This document shows, one piece after another, positions 35,352 through 43,133 of a stretch of DNA of 64,000 nucleotides; the first letter of the stretch is position 1; the number at the start of each line of letters is the position of its first letter. The stretch lies in IMG/VR virus record IMGVR_UViG_3300023179_000106, positions 1 to 64,000 of that record; one strand, given 5' to 3'. Origin of the DNA: a virus. A program made the translations under genes and the position numbers. The notes under the pieces were generated by a model, which was not told the DNA's origin, did not search any database, and was given only the letters and a program-made list of their open reading frames with translations.

Positions 35352-35709
35352 GGCTTGAGGCCCTTCTCATCATGGTAGACTTTTCAGTTACGACGGAGTC
35401 TTTGTTCAGCCCGGTGGAAGGAACATATCCGTTGAATTGACTCATGGGCAGGTTTGTGTAGCCCCGCTTTCTGAGGGCGCTCTTGAGCTCCTCGAACGAC
35501 ATCGCTGACTCCGCGTAGAGTTCGTGGGTCATCTTGTTCGCGTGACATTCGGAGTTTACCTTGTGGGCAAGCCCTCGCTCCAGGCCTAGCGATCCCACGT
35601 CGCGAACTCGCGTGGGATAGACCTTCATGTGGCTTTCGAAGGCTGTCACGACATCTATTCCCTTTTTGTCGAGGCGAGCGAGGTATATGTAGACTCTACT
35701 CTTTTTCAC
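35341..35709 (-). CDS. Hypothetical protein
   Basis: A 122-residue basic protein beginning at GTG 35709, in the frame VKKSRVYIYLARLDKKGIDV. The start overlaps the stop of the small upstream gene by 14 bases, suggesting coupling. The sequence has an N-terminal strand-helix unit and a helical middle. There are no membrane segments or motifs I recognise. The reading frame extends further upstream, but that part is only a shadow of the divergent + gene. Confidence 0.65.
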   Translation of the reverse strand: MKKSRVYIYLARLDKKGIDVVTAFESHMKVYPTRVRDVGSLGLERGLAHKVNSECHANKMTHELYAESAMSFEELKSALRKRGYTNLPMSQFNGYVPSTGLNKDSVVTEKSTMMRRASSLKR

Positions 35710-35839
35710 CCATGAGCTCCCGAAAAAATTCTTCAAGTACGATTGAGGCGTGGGCGTCGATTGTTCCGAACTGGCCGAAGAATGCCTCAAGGGCGTCCGC
35801 GGCGTCTTTTTCTTCCCCGTCTCCGTTTTGCCCCTGCAT
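35696..35839 (-). CDS. Small acidic hypothetical protein
   Basis: A 47-residue protein starting ATG 35839 and ending in MGEKE. It contains DALEAFFGQFGTIDAHASIV. It is coupled to the next minus-strand gene and divergent from the + gene at 35882, with a TATATA element between the two starts. Frame assignment is supported by the overlap with the GTG start of the downstream gene. Confidence 0.55.
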   Translation of the reverse strand: MQGQNGDGEEKDAADALEAFFGQFGTIDAHASIVLEEFFRELMGEKE

Positions 35840-35841
35840 GA

Positions 35842-35852
35842 CATATATAAGG
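35842..35852 (+). promoter_or_regulatory. Divergent TATATAAGG promoter-like element
   Basis: CATATATAAGG lies between divergent starts at 35839 (minus) and 35882 (plus), and the TATATA core is symmetric. It is at a normal promoter distance from the plus-strand ATG, which has a GAGAGGG ribosome-binding site. Confidence 0.45.
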
Positions 35853-35881
35853 GACGAGCGGGGCAAAAAGAGAGGGATTCC

Positions 35882-36427
35882 ATGAGCGTTTTTAGGGTGA
35901 GGCTGAGCAACAGCAGGCAGGGCCTTTTGGACATCTACGACAACCAGAGAACGGCCTACATAATGGGTCCGAACCGAATCAACAGGAGGCTGAAGGACGG
36001 GGAGGTCTTCACGGACTGCAACTACTGGAAGCGCTTCGCTCATCCCAACTTGCCCCTCGAAGAGGCGTTCATAGAGGTGGTGGAGGACGACGGCACAATA
36101 TACAGCGACCAGATACGGGACAACACATACCCAAAGGTCTACGACATATCGGCGGCAGCCGGCTCCGGCTTTGAAGACAACCGGGCGGACATAGCGGGCG
36201 ACTCCGGCAGTTTCGCCCTGTTCGCACAGATCACAAACAAGGGTTCGGAGTCGATCAGGGTTCGGATCAACGGGCTCGACAGTGCGATCATAGACCTGCC
36301 GGGCGGGGCGACCCAGACCTTCGCGGTCGGCGATCTTACGATAGGCCTCATAGAGGTGGCGAACCAGTCGGAAGAGACCGTGGATGTGCAGATAGTGGTG
36401 TCCGTCAGGGTCGCGTCCACGAGTTGA
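35882..36427 (+). CDS. Hypothetical structural-type protein
   Basis: A 181-residue protein with an N-terminal beta region (MSVFRVRLSNSRQGLLDIYD) and a C-terminal beta-sandwich-like half (TNKGSESIRVRINGLDSAII, then TQTFAVGDL). This pattern suggests a virion decoration or attachment protein. It is expressed from a divergent promoter region and followed by a short gene in the same direction. No known family is recognised. Confidence 0.75.
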   Translation: MSVFRVRLSNSRQGLLDIYDNQRTAYIMGPNRINRRLKDGEVFTDCNYWKRFAHPNLPLEEAFIEVVEDDGTIYSDQIRDNTYPKVYDISAAAGSGFEDNRADIAGDSGSFALFAQITNKGSESIRVRINGLDSAIIDLPGGATQTFAVGDLTIGLIEVANQSEETVDVQIVVSVRVASTS

Positions 36428-36464
36428 AAAACCTGTCTCGGCCACTAATTTATCAGGGGGGCGA

Positions 36465-36683
36465 ATGCCTAATTTGATCAAGCAGGGCGAGGCCAGGGTG
36501 GTGACGAAGAACGGAGAGGTCTTCGTCAACATCTCTCTTGAATTGAACATCAAGCTGGAGGGCGTGTCCGGAGTCCAAGGATTCTCGCAGGCCGCAGGAG
36601 CGACGACGGCTTTGCCCAACGAAGACAAGGTGAACTGGGAGATACCCGACTTCGCCCCTGGAAAAATAGATTTCGGAAAATGA
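36465..36683 (+). CDS. Small hypothetical protein
   Basis: A 72-residue protein with an ATG after a GGGGGGCG ribosome-binding region. The sequence is beta-rich (EVFVNISLELNIKLEG) and ends in FAPGKIDFGK. Located 10 bases upstream of the actin-like ATPase, it could be its partner, but that is position-based only. Confidence 0.65.
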   Translation: MPNLIKQGEARVVTKNGEVFVNISLELNIKLEGVSGVQGFSQAAGATTALPNEDKVNWEIPDFAPGKIDFGK

Positions 36684-36693
36684 GGTGTACAAA

Positions 36694-37713
36694 ATGAGGA
36701 TCGGATTCGACTGTGGCACTTATCATCTGGTGAGCTGCAAAAGGGGCGAGGACAACGCCTTGTCGTACAAGAAAGAAGTTAACGCTTTCCTTCAGATGCC
36801 GTTGGACAACCGCTTCGTCTTCAACATGATGAAGAACGCGGGAGTCCCTTTGATCGAGCAGCCAGAGGCCAACGTGGGCTACGCCCTAGGCGAGGCTGCC
36901 GTGAACATGGCCTACACTATGACTCAAATCGAACTCAAGAGGCCCATGAAGGACGGATGCCTCAACCCCAAGGAGAAGCACGCCCAGCAGATAATGAATG
37001 TCATGTGCCACAGCCTCATAGGCGACGTGGACGAGGACGGCTCCCTTCTGTACTACTCGGTTCCCGCGAACGCCATCAACCAAGAGACCGACGCCGACTA
37101 TCACGGCAAGGTGTTGGAGGCGATGTTCAAGTCATACAGAAGCGAGAAGGGATACCGCGTGGAGCCTCACCCCATCAACGAGGCCTTGGCGCTCGTGTAT
37201 GCGGAACTGCAGGGCAAGGCTTGGACGGGCGTGGGGATCAGCTTCGGGGCCGGAATGGTGAACCTCTGCTATGCCATGTACGGGGCTCCGATATTTCAGT
37301 TCTCCCTGGTGAACAGCGGCGACTGGATCGATAAGATGGCGTCCAAGGCCATCGGAGAGGATACGACCACCTATGTGAACAGGGAAAAGATGCACGCCGA
37401 CCTGACCGTGGAACACCCGGAGACCCTGGTCCAGAGGGCCATAAAGTCCCAGTACGAGATAATGATCCAGCACACCGTGGCGGGCATCAAGAAGGGCGTC
37501 GAGGAGGCGGGCAACAAGGCTCGATCCGAACAGCCAATAGACATCGTCATAGCTGGCGGCACGAGCATGCCGAAGGGCTTCGACGTTCTGTTCAGGAAGA
37601 TACTCGAGCAGGCGAAGATAACGAACATGAAGATCGGGGAGGTGATCCGCCCGGCGGATCCGCTATTCTCGGTGGCGCGCGGCTGCCTGATCGCCGCAGA
37701 AAACGCGAAGTAG
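36694..37713 (+). CDS. Actin/Hsp70-like ATPase (ParM/MreB-type fold)
   Basis: A 339-residue protein with the three nucleotide-binding motifs of the actin-Hsp70-sugar kinase superfamily: phosphate-1 IGFDCGTYHLV at residues 3-13, phosphate-2 ISFGAGMVNLCYA near 182, and the adenosine motif IVIAGGTSMPKGF near 285. Family members bind ATP and either polymerise (ParM, MreB, Alp) or act as chaperones. The length fits ParM/MreB better than Hsp70. A role in genome or virion positioning is a hypothesis. ATG 36694 is chosen because GAGGTG lies at a proper distance. GTG 36685 is the alternative. Confidence 0.85.
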   Translation: MRIGFDCGTYHLVSCKRGEDNALSYKKEVNAFLQMPLDNRFVFNMMKNAGVPLIEQPEANVGYALGEAAVNMAYTMTQIELKRPMKDGCLNPKEKHAQQIMNVMCHSLIGDVDEDGSLLYYSVPANAINQETDADYHGKVLEAMFKSYRSEKGYRVEPHPINEALALVYAELQGKAWTGVGISFGAGMVNLCYAMYGAPIFQFSLVNSGDWIDKMASKAIGEDTTTYVNREKMHADLTVEHPETLVQRAIKSQYEIMIQHTVAGIKKGVEEAGNKARSEQPIDIVIAGGTSMPKGFDVLFRKILEQAKITNMKIGEVIRPADPLFSVARGCLIAAENAK

Positions 37714-37729
37714 AAAGAAAGGAAAGAAA

Positions 37730-37948
37730 ATGAAGAAGACTGTTAGCGACTTGGGGGCGGGTGCGTACCTGCTCATGCACGGCCACAAGGTTGTGGGCAG
37801 GAGAGGCCGGGACTTCATATTTGAGGTGGCCGAGCACGAGGATTCGGAGTTCGAGCAGAGAAAGTTGGAGTACCTCTCCAGCGAATTCCATCGGTTCGAC
37901 TCGTACATCATGTCCCTCAAGAAGATTGGGGAGTACAACCCGGAATGA
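37730..37948 (+). CDS. Small hypothetical protein (DUF5659-like pattern)
   Basis: A 72-residue protein whose layout, LGAGAYLLMHGHKVVGR then RDFIFEV, resembles small phage proteins with an AYLL..G......GR..F.F pattern. It has a GAAAGG ribosome-binding site 16 bases after the ATPase stop and overlaps the next gene by ATGA. Function unknown. Confidence 0.65.
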   Translation: MKKTVSDLGAGAYLLMHGHKVVGRRGRDFIFEVAEHEDSEFEQRKLEYLSSEFHRFDSYIMSLKKIGEYNPE

Positions 37949-38340
37949 GTCCGAAGGGGCTGGAGTACTTCGTCGGCAAGGTGTGCACGGTCTTCACCGT
38001 GCCCATCAACAGGGACTTCAAGTCGGAAAATCCCCAGACCTTTCCCCAGCCGGTGTTCCACTACTTCGTGGGAAAGGTTCTGGAGGTTGGGAGCCGCGGG
38101 GTGGCCCTCGAGCAGTGGAACAGCGACAAGAAACTCAGAACTTTCTTCTTCGTCGACCACATAGTCGCCATATCAGAAGAAGAAATCCTCGATCCTTCGA
38201 ACCCCAAGGACAGGGCGCTCATAGAGGACTACAAAAAGACCAGCGAGGCGTCCGTGGGCGAAACAAAGGAGAAGGCATCCGAGGAGGAGGCCTGCAAGTA
38301 CGTCGACATCAGGCAGCTCACGGAACTTTCGTCCAAGTAG
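37945..38340 (+). CDS. Hypothetical protein
   Basis: A 131-residue protein. The N-terminal half has a beta-barrel-like pattern (LEYFVGKVCTVFTVPI, FHYFVGKVLEVG), while the C-terminus is charged and helical. Its stop directly abuts the convergent primase gene, with no intergenic base. It may be regulated with the actin-like ATPase, since the genes run without gaps. No family recognised. Confidence 0.7.
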   Translation: MSPKGLEYFVGKVCTVFTVPINRDFKSENPQTFPQPVFHYFVGKVLEVGSRGVALEQWNSDKKLRTFFFVDHIVAISEEEILDPSNPKDRALIEDYKKTSEASVGETKEKASEEEACKYVDIRQLTELSSK

Positions 38341-39390
38341 TCAGCATATGCCGTTCAGGCCGAGTCTGGTTCCCTCCCAATCGCCCCCCGCCACGGTTTC
38401 GTAGTCTCTCTCTTGGCTCTTTATGTACTCGGCCAATATTCTGGAACCCTTTGCGACGAGCAGGCCGTTCCAGTCCTTGTATTCGCGGCTAGGTCTTACG
38501 TAGCGTATCGTCTTGAACTTGTTCTTTTGGAGTTTTTGAGCGATGCGGGGCAGGGCTTCGGCGCCCGCTTCGTCCGCGTCAAGGCAAAGAACCGGGTTCG
38601 TTCCGACCAACATGGCGACCTGTTTGTCCGTCATGTTCTTGCCCCCGAGGGCGACCGATTTGAGGCCGCACAGGTCCAAGGAGATCGAGTCCATCTCTCC
38701 CTCCGTGATGTAGACCTTTTCGCCGGGAGATGGCCAATCTCGGCAGTAAAGGACATCGCCCTTGCCGATGCCCAATTCTTTCGGAGGCCCGAGATACCGC
38801 AGGTTGGTGCCCGGATCGCCGATGTACCTGCCGTTGTAGTAAATGAGCCTTCCCTGACGATCTCTGTACGGGATCATTATTCGGTTCCTGTACCTTCCCG
38901 CGGTGCATATCATCAGGCCGGCCGTGGGAATTTTCCTCAAGGCGAGGTATTCTTCGGCCTGCGATCGGAGCCTGTGGCTGGAAGGCAGGTCGTCGAAGAG
39001 GTAGCAGTCTGGGGGCATGTCGAGAGATCCTATGGGCTCTCCCGTTGGCGTCTGATTTTCTTCCGCTCTGCCGGCGAACATGTCGTTCACGCGTTTCTCG
39101 AGATCCTCGAGGCTCCCTTCGGACACGGCGCCGAGCGCCTCGACAGCCTGCTCGTACGAGCAGTTGTCCACGATCATTACGAGTCCGACGAGGCTTCCCT
39201 TCTTGTCGGACTTCCAGCAGTGGTAGACGCCCGACTTCGACCCTGTTTTTCCTCCCGAGGGGTTGCACCAGAGGTGCCTCTTTCGGTCTTCGCAGAAGAT
39301 GGAATTGACCTTTATTTCGTCTCCGCTCACCACGGCGTCGCCGAGCCTGGACTCCGCCCAGTCTAAAAATCTATCGAAATCTATTGACAT
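38341..39390 (-). CDS. DNA primase (DnaG/gp61-type, TOPRIM)
   Basis: A 349-residue protein. A TOPRIM catalytic site is visible, with VYITEGEMDSISL near residue 225 and VLCLDADEAG near 267, preceded by YRNRIMIPYRDRQGRLIYYN near 160, as in DnaG-like primases. The N-terminal 80 residues hold a degraded zinc-finger region (FCEDRKRHLWCNP, GVYHCWKSDKKGS) with fewer than the usual number of cysteines. It would synthesise RNA primers for lagging-strand synthesis. Its size fits phage primases. The start is 18 bases from the divergent nuclease gene. Confidence 0.88.
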   Translation of the reverse strand: MSIDFDRFLDWAESRLGDAVVSGDEIKVNSIFCEDRKRHLWCNPSGGKTGSKSGVYHCWKSDKKGSLVGLVMIVDNCSYEQAVEALGAVSEGSLEDLEKRVNDMFAGRAEENQTPTGEPIGSLDMPPDCYLFDDLPSSHRLRSQAEEYLALRKIPTAGLMICTAGRYRNRIMIPYRDRQGRLIYYNGRYIGDPGTNLRYLGPPKELGIGKGDVLYCRDWPSPGEKVYITEGEMDSISLDLCGLKSVALGGKNMTDKQVAMLVGTNPVLCLDADEAGAEALPRIAQKLQKNKFKTIRYVRPSREYKDWNGLLVAKGSRILAEYIKSQERDYETVAGGDWEGTRLGLNGIC

Positions 39391-39408
39391 GTTCGCTCTC
39401 CAAGCCGT

Positions 39409-40257
39409 ATGATACTTCGAAGACTAGAAAATGGCAATTCCGCCCTCTATCACCTCATGAACATCGAGCACATATCCGTGTCGAGGGGCAAGTCCTATAG
39501 GCAATGCCCATACTACTACAAACTCAAGTACCACGACAAAATACCTAATCCGGGCGAGGAGCAGTTCTATTTCGTCTACGGCAAGATAATCCACAAAATA
39601 GCCGAATGCCACGTGGCAGAGGAGGGTGCCAGGAGCATCAAGGAGATATCCAAGGAGGTGCTTGGCGGGAAGATCGAACTAGAGCACGGGAAGTTCGCGC
39701 CTCCTTTGCCGCCGGAGTTCAGAAGTCGTCTGCCGGGGCATCTCAAGGCCTTGGAGAGGCTCAACAAGAAGATCGGATGCTCCGGAATCACGGAGCACAA
39801 ATTCAGGTACGACCTGGAGATCCCCAACTGCAAGTATGTGACGGGTTTTATCGACCGTATCATACTGAAGGAGGGCAAGGCGTGGATAATCGATTACAAG
39901 ACCACGAAGAAGGGCCCGTTCAGGGAGGATAAGAAAACCATCAAGTACGACCCCCAGCTTCGGATCTATTCCAGGGTCGTGCAGAAGGAGTTCGGGATAG
40001 ATCCGAAGGACATCAGGGCCGCGTTGTTCTACCTTGAGGACGAGGAGATCATAGACGCTTCGTACTCGGAGGAGTCTCTGGAGGCGGCCGAAAGAGAACT
40101 TCTGGAGTTGTACGACTCTATAAGCTCGCACCGGGCCGAAGACGCCAGGGGAATAACGGGACAGCACTGCAAGCGGTGCGAATACAGAGACATGTGCCCC
40201 TTCTTCAAGAACAGCCAGAGAAAGGTCTATTGGAACGGCGACCTGTCGTCTCTCTGA
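39409..40257 (+). CDS. PD-(D/E)XK nuclease (Cas4/RecB/AddB-like, Fe-S cluster)
   Basis: A 282-residue exonuclease-type protein. The N-terminal ISVSRGKSYRQCPYYYKLKY contains the first cluster cysteine, GFIDRI near residue 146 gives the catalytic Asp, IIDYKTTK near 161 the D-x-K, and HCKRCEYRDMC near 253 the three last cysteines of a 4Fe-4S cluster. Such proteins process DNA ends and could act in replication or recombination. ATG 39409 is used. ATG 39457 is an alternative, since homology to the family begins there. The stop overlaps the convergent serine protease gene. Confidence 0.87.
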   Translation: MILRRLENGNSALYHLMNIEHISVSRGKSYRQCPYYYKLKYHDKIPNPGEEQFYFVYGKIIHKIAECHVAEEGARSIKEISKEVLGGKIELEHGKFAPPLPPEFRSRLPGHLKALERLNKKIGCSGITEHKFRYDLEIPNCKYVTGFIDRIILKEGKAWIIDYKTTKKGPFREDKKTIKYDPQLRIYSRVVQKEFGIDPKDIRAALFYLEDEEIIDASYSEESLEAAERELLELYDSISSHRAEDARGITGQHCKRCEYRDMCPFFKNSQRKVYWNGDLSSL

Positions 40258-41111
40258 TTTCGGTTCGATGGTCTGGGCACGAAGTGCCTGTCGTACCTCG
40301 CCTCTGGATTCTCTCTGTCGACCACCGGTATCGCGGACGGGTCGAAGGCCGAAGAAAGAAGCCAGGCGTGTGCGTTTTTCGTGAACACCTCGCTGATCGC
40401 GGAGAGCGGCGTGAAGAATCCGATCCCGTCGCCCGAAGATACGTCGGAAGTACCCCAACACACGCCCACAAGTAGCCCGTCGTCGGTGAGCAGCCCTCCA
40501 CCCGACCTGCCCGGGCGCGGGCTGTTCAGCCTCGTTACGAGGTCGGCGCCCTCCGTGGACTTCACGACGACTTCGTAGCGCGCGACCTCTTTTCCTCCGT
40601 CGCATCCCATCGAGTTCAGGCGCATTCCGACCTTCGGAGAGAAACCCATCGAGATCGGAGCGAAGGAGCATTCCCAGTCTGGCTTGAACCTGAGTAGGCT
40701 GACGTCTTGTCCTCTCCTGTTGCTCCAGAATAGCACCTCTGCCTCGTAGGAGGCGGGAGAGGCCAGCCTGGGTCCATCCTGATACCAGGTGGTTATTTTG
40801 GCTCGCTCCATTCCGTTCGGGCTGTAGTCCATATCTCCGCTCCACAGGTGGCCGCAGGATATTACATAAGCCCATCCCGTTTCCCTGTCGTAATGGCATA
40901 TGGTTCCGGAGCCCGCCGCGCCGTGGACGGAAATTCTCACGGAAACCATCAGCAGGTTCTGGAACCTCTCGTCCCTTTGCTCGTTTAGTATGCACGGGCT
41001 GTAGGAGCAGGACTCCCTGTATAGGGGGTGCTCAGGGGCGACGGGCGAAGCCGTCGCAGACGATGCCCAAGAGAGGGCTAGAATGATCCCCAGAAGCAAA
41101 ATCCTTTTCAT
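40227..41111 (-). CDS. Secreted trypsin-like serine protease
   Basis: A 294-residue protein with an N-terminal Sec signal peptide (MKRILLLGIILALSWASS, likely cut after ATA near 21). The chymotrypsin-like triad is visible: His88 in YVISCGHLW, Asp136 in QDVSLLRF and Ser203 in PRPGRSGGGLL. It resembles Trypsin-2/Deg-type proteases without PDZ domains. The C-terminus carries a tail with RHFVPRPS at residues 276-282, shared with the cysteine protease encoded nearby. Start ATG 41111 is preferred over an ATG 15 bases upstream because GGAGG lies 8 bases away. It probably acts in the host periplasm. Confidence 0.88.
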   Translation of the reverse strand: MKRILLLGIILALSWASSATASPVAPEHPLYRESCSYSPCILNEQRDERFQNLLMVSVRISVHGAAGSGTICHYDRETGWAYVISCGHLWSGDMDYSPNGMERAKITTWYQDGPRLASPASYEAEVLFWSNRRGQDVSLLRFKPDWECSFAPISMGFSPKVGMRLNSMGCDGGKEVARYEVVVKSTEGADLVTRLNSPRPGRSGGGLLTDDGLLVGVCWGTSDVSSGDGIGFFTPLSAISEVFTKNAHAWLLSSAFDPSAIPVVDRENPEARYDRHFVPRPSNRNQRDDRSPFQ

Positions 41112-41139
41112 ATTTTCAGCCTCCATGCCGTACTAGTTT

Positions 41140-41147
41140 TATATAGG
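41140..41147 (+). promoter_or_regulatory. Bidirectional TATATAGG promoter-like element
   Basis: TTATATAGG lies in the short gap between the divergent serine protease gene and the gene at 41155, with the reverse strand reading CCTATATAA. The plus-strand ATG is only 7 bases downstream, so the transcript would be nearly leaderless. Confidence 0.45.
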
Positions 41148-41154
41148 TTTTACG

Positions 41155-41670
41155 ATGTCCAATAATCTCGCCCTGTTCGTCACTCACCACGTATTTTTGA
41201 CCGACCACGAAATCTCGCTGGCCGTTTGCGGTCGCTCGCTGCGGAAGATCGGACACTGCGTCCCCGTGTGGGTTGATGCAAAAACTGGCAAGACGACGGA
41301 GCCGGCCAAAGAGGTTTTTTGCGACTATCACTTGGCGGGGATATCGGAATCCTCCGGCGAGGTGAAATTGGAAGGCGACGCGACATTCAGAATCATGCTG
41401 CCGAACGCGGGTGCTTGGAAACCGCCGCAGGAGTTGGACTTCGCCGAAATGGCCGAGTGGACGAGCGAGATGAGGCTTGAATTTATGAAGCAGAGGGATG
41501 CATGGTGGTTCAACAACCCCAGGCCATCGGACTTCAAAGACCTTGCTCGTGGATACCTGCGTTTCGAGGTGAGGAAACAGGATTTGAAGCTGGGGCGCAG
41601 GAAGTACTCGGCACAGCACGTGGTCGAGATCGCGTCTGAAAAAAGGTTGCTTGACTCCCTAACAGCCTGA
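41155..41670 (+). CDS. Hypothetical protein
   Basis: A 171-residue protein without recognised domains. The N-terminus (LALFVTHHVFLTDHEISLAV) is beta-rich and the C-terminus (DLARGYLRFEVRKQDLKL) is charged. There is no signal peptide. It is divergent from the serine protease gene and shares its promoter gap, and overlaps the convergent downstream gene by 12 bases. A link to the protease, such as an inhibitor, is only a guess from its position. Confidence 0.65.
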   Translation: MSNNLALFVTHHVFLTDHEISLAVCGRSLRKIGHCVPVWVDAKTGKTTEPAKEVFCDYHLAGISESSGEVKLEGDATFRIMLPNAGAWKPPQELDFAEMAEWTSEMRLEFMKQRDAWWFNNPRPSDFKDLARGYLRFEVRKQDLKLGRRKYSAQHVVEIASEKRLLDSLTA

Positions 41671-42165
41671 AAGCGACATGGCCATCCGTATGGATATTGT
41701 CTCCCCCGGAGACACGACGAGGTTCTGGCCTATGTTCGCGGACGATATGAGAATGGTTCCGCTTCCGTAGTCCACTCCTGTGCTCATGAAGATGTTCCGA
41801 ACCGGACCCCACGACTCCGTGGTGGATGTGAACAAGACCGTCGGGCTGTTGGCCTGGTTGCCCGTCGGAGCAGACGTGACATCGAAGTTGTCGGATCGGA
41901 TCGCCTGACGCTCGTAACCACCTGCGTCGGGCTCCAAGCCTTCCAGGGTGGCTATGGTGTCCGACGCCGAAATCGAACTCCTTGAGTCCAAGCCGAGATA
42001 GTACTGGTTCGGTATCTCGCCTCCCGCGAACAGAACTCGCAGTATGTAGTCCTCTCCAAGCACGTGCATCGTGTTAAGTATGTTCCGTTCCGTTCGCAGG
42101 ACGCTTCCGGTGCGGGATGTATGCACCAGTTCGACTATACGCATGATTCCATTCCACTTCTTCAT
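41659..42165 (-). CDS. Hypothetical virion-type protein
   Basis: A 168-residue beta-rich protein with no signal peptide. It contains GEDYILRVLFAGGEIPNQYY, SISASDTIATLEGLEP and a GYERQAI motif, which recall fibre- or capsid-decoration proteins found once per phage genome. It is alone on the minus strand between two protease-containing regions. The start is ATG 42165. Family not certain. Confidence 0.65.
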   Translation of the reverse strand: MKKWNGIMRIVELVHTSRTGSVLRTERNILNTMHVLGEDYILRVLFAGGEIPNQYYLGLDSRSSISASDTIATLEGLEPDAGGYERQAIRSDNFDVTSAPTGNQANSPTVLFTSTTESWGPVRNIFMSTGVDYGSGTILISSANIGQNLVVSPGETISIRMAMSLSGC

Positions 42166-42213
42166 GACCTAATTTAGGCCCGCTGGCATCCTTTTTGATC
42201 GGAGGCGGTGCAG

Positions 42214-42223
42214 CATAAATAGG
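42214..42223 (+). promoter_or_regulatory. CATAAATAGG late-promoter-like element adjacent to ATG
   Basis: CATAAATA is followed by GGTC and then ATG 42226. The same arrangement occurs before 57961. No Shine-Dalgarno sequence lies at normal distance, so a leaderless transcript is likely. Confidence 0.55.
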
Positions 42224-42225
42224 TC

Positions 42226-42408
42226 ATGGAATTCAAGAGGTGGCTGGCGGAGGTTGGCATGGGGGGCGGAGGGCCGGGTTCTGGGATGGCGCCGCCGCTC
42301 CAGAGGCCCGGAGTGGAGGCCCTTGCTGATTATCAGGGCCCTGAGCAGACCGATCCCAGAAATCCCAAGGGGAAGCTGCCCCCGACAAAAAGGAAAATCA
42401 AGAAATGA
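42226..42408 (+). CDS. Small Gly/Pro-rich protein with F..WL signature
   Basis: A 60-residue protein starting MEFKRWLAEVGMGGG. Residues 12-60 are Gly-, Pro- and Lys-rich and probably unstructured, ending in a basic PPTKRKIKK tail. The N-terminus matches the signature seen on several other proteins in this window. It overlaps the cysteine protease gene by ATGA, so they are probably co-translated. Confidence 0.6.
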   Translation: MEFKRWLAEVGMGGGGPGSGMAPPLQRPGVEALADYQGPEQTDPRNPKGKLPPTKRKIKK

Positions 42409-43124
42409 GGTCAGCATTCGCATTTCTTCTGGTGGTGTTCGCACATGTGGCTCTGGCCTCTGATGGGGACGCGATCGCCAGGTACAAGGTGGCTACCGAG
42501 GATTTTTCGTCCGAAAAAGCCCACATCAACACGGTTGTGCCGGCATATGTGTCCTCTGGTCGGGACGAGCCGGTAGAGACGCTTCAGTGCCCGATACCCC
42601 GCTCCGACCGAGTGAAGAACTTCACGGGCATTCAGTGCGTGTGGTCGTCCATAGAGACGCTCGGCAGATGGGCGGGGGAGGAGAGGCTCATGATCCCTCC
42701 GCTAACCAGCAGGGCGCAATGCAAGAGTTACTCCGGCCCCGACAAGTCCGCAACGGTCATGAAGTCGTTAGGGGTCAGATTCTCGCAGACTTACGGCGAC
42801 AAAAGGAAGGGCGTGGAGATGATAAGGGCTGCAATGGAGCAGGGTCGCGGAGCTCTTTTTGACGTCCCGGGCCACGCGATGGTGCTTGTGCACTTCGACG
42901 AGGCCGGGGACAGGGCTTGCTGGATCGACAATTCCGACGAGACGCTCAAGGTTCAGAAGAGCACGGTCGCGGCCTTCATGAAGAGGTGGGGGTCGTGGGT
43001 TCTAGTCATCTACGCAGAGCAGGAAATCGTGCAATATAAGGCATATGGGCCATTTATGCCCGTGATGGAGGCCGAACCTCCCTTTCTTCGACTCGAGGGA
43101 AATTTCGTGCCCCGTCCTCACTAA
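42405..43124 (+). CDS. Secreted cysteine protease-like protein (papain/C39-like pattern)
   Basis: A 239-residue protein with a signal peptide (MRSAFAFLLVVFAHVALAS) and a Cys-His-Asn order seen in papain-fold peptidases: Cys78 in FTGIQCVWSSIETLG, His157 in VPGHAMVLVHFDE and Asp175/Asn176 in CWIDNSDE. The Cys-containing helix and the GHA strand fit C39 or transglutaminase-like enzymes. The protein ends EGNFVPRPH, repeating the FVPRP tail of the secreted serine protease. Function in the host envelope is inferred from the signal peptide. The ATG overlaps the upstream stop. Confidence 0.78.
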   Translation: MRSAFAFLLVVFAHVALASDGDAIARYKVATEDFSSEKAHINTVVPAYVSSGRDEPVETLQCPIPRSDRVKNFTGIQCVWSSIETLGRWAGEERLMIPPLTSRAQCKSYSGPDKSATVMKSLGVRFSQTYGDKRKGVEMIRAAMEQGRGALFDVPGHAMVLVHFDEAGDRACWIDNSDETLKVQKSTVAAFMKRWGSWVLVIYAEQEIVQYKAYGPFMPVMEAEPPFLRLEGNFVPRPH

Positions 43125-43129
43125 ATAAC
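43121..43129 (+). promoter_or_regulatory. CTAAATAAC promoter-like element
   Basis: CTAAATAAC lies 4 bases before the ATG at 43134 and overlaps the stop of the cysteine protease gene (TCACTAAATAAC). The same string occurs in the loop of the hairpin upstream of 57311. Confidence 0.4.
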
Positions 43130-43133
43130 AAAA

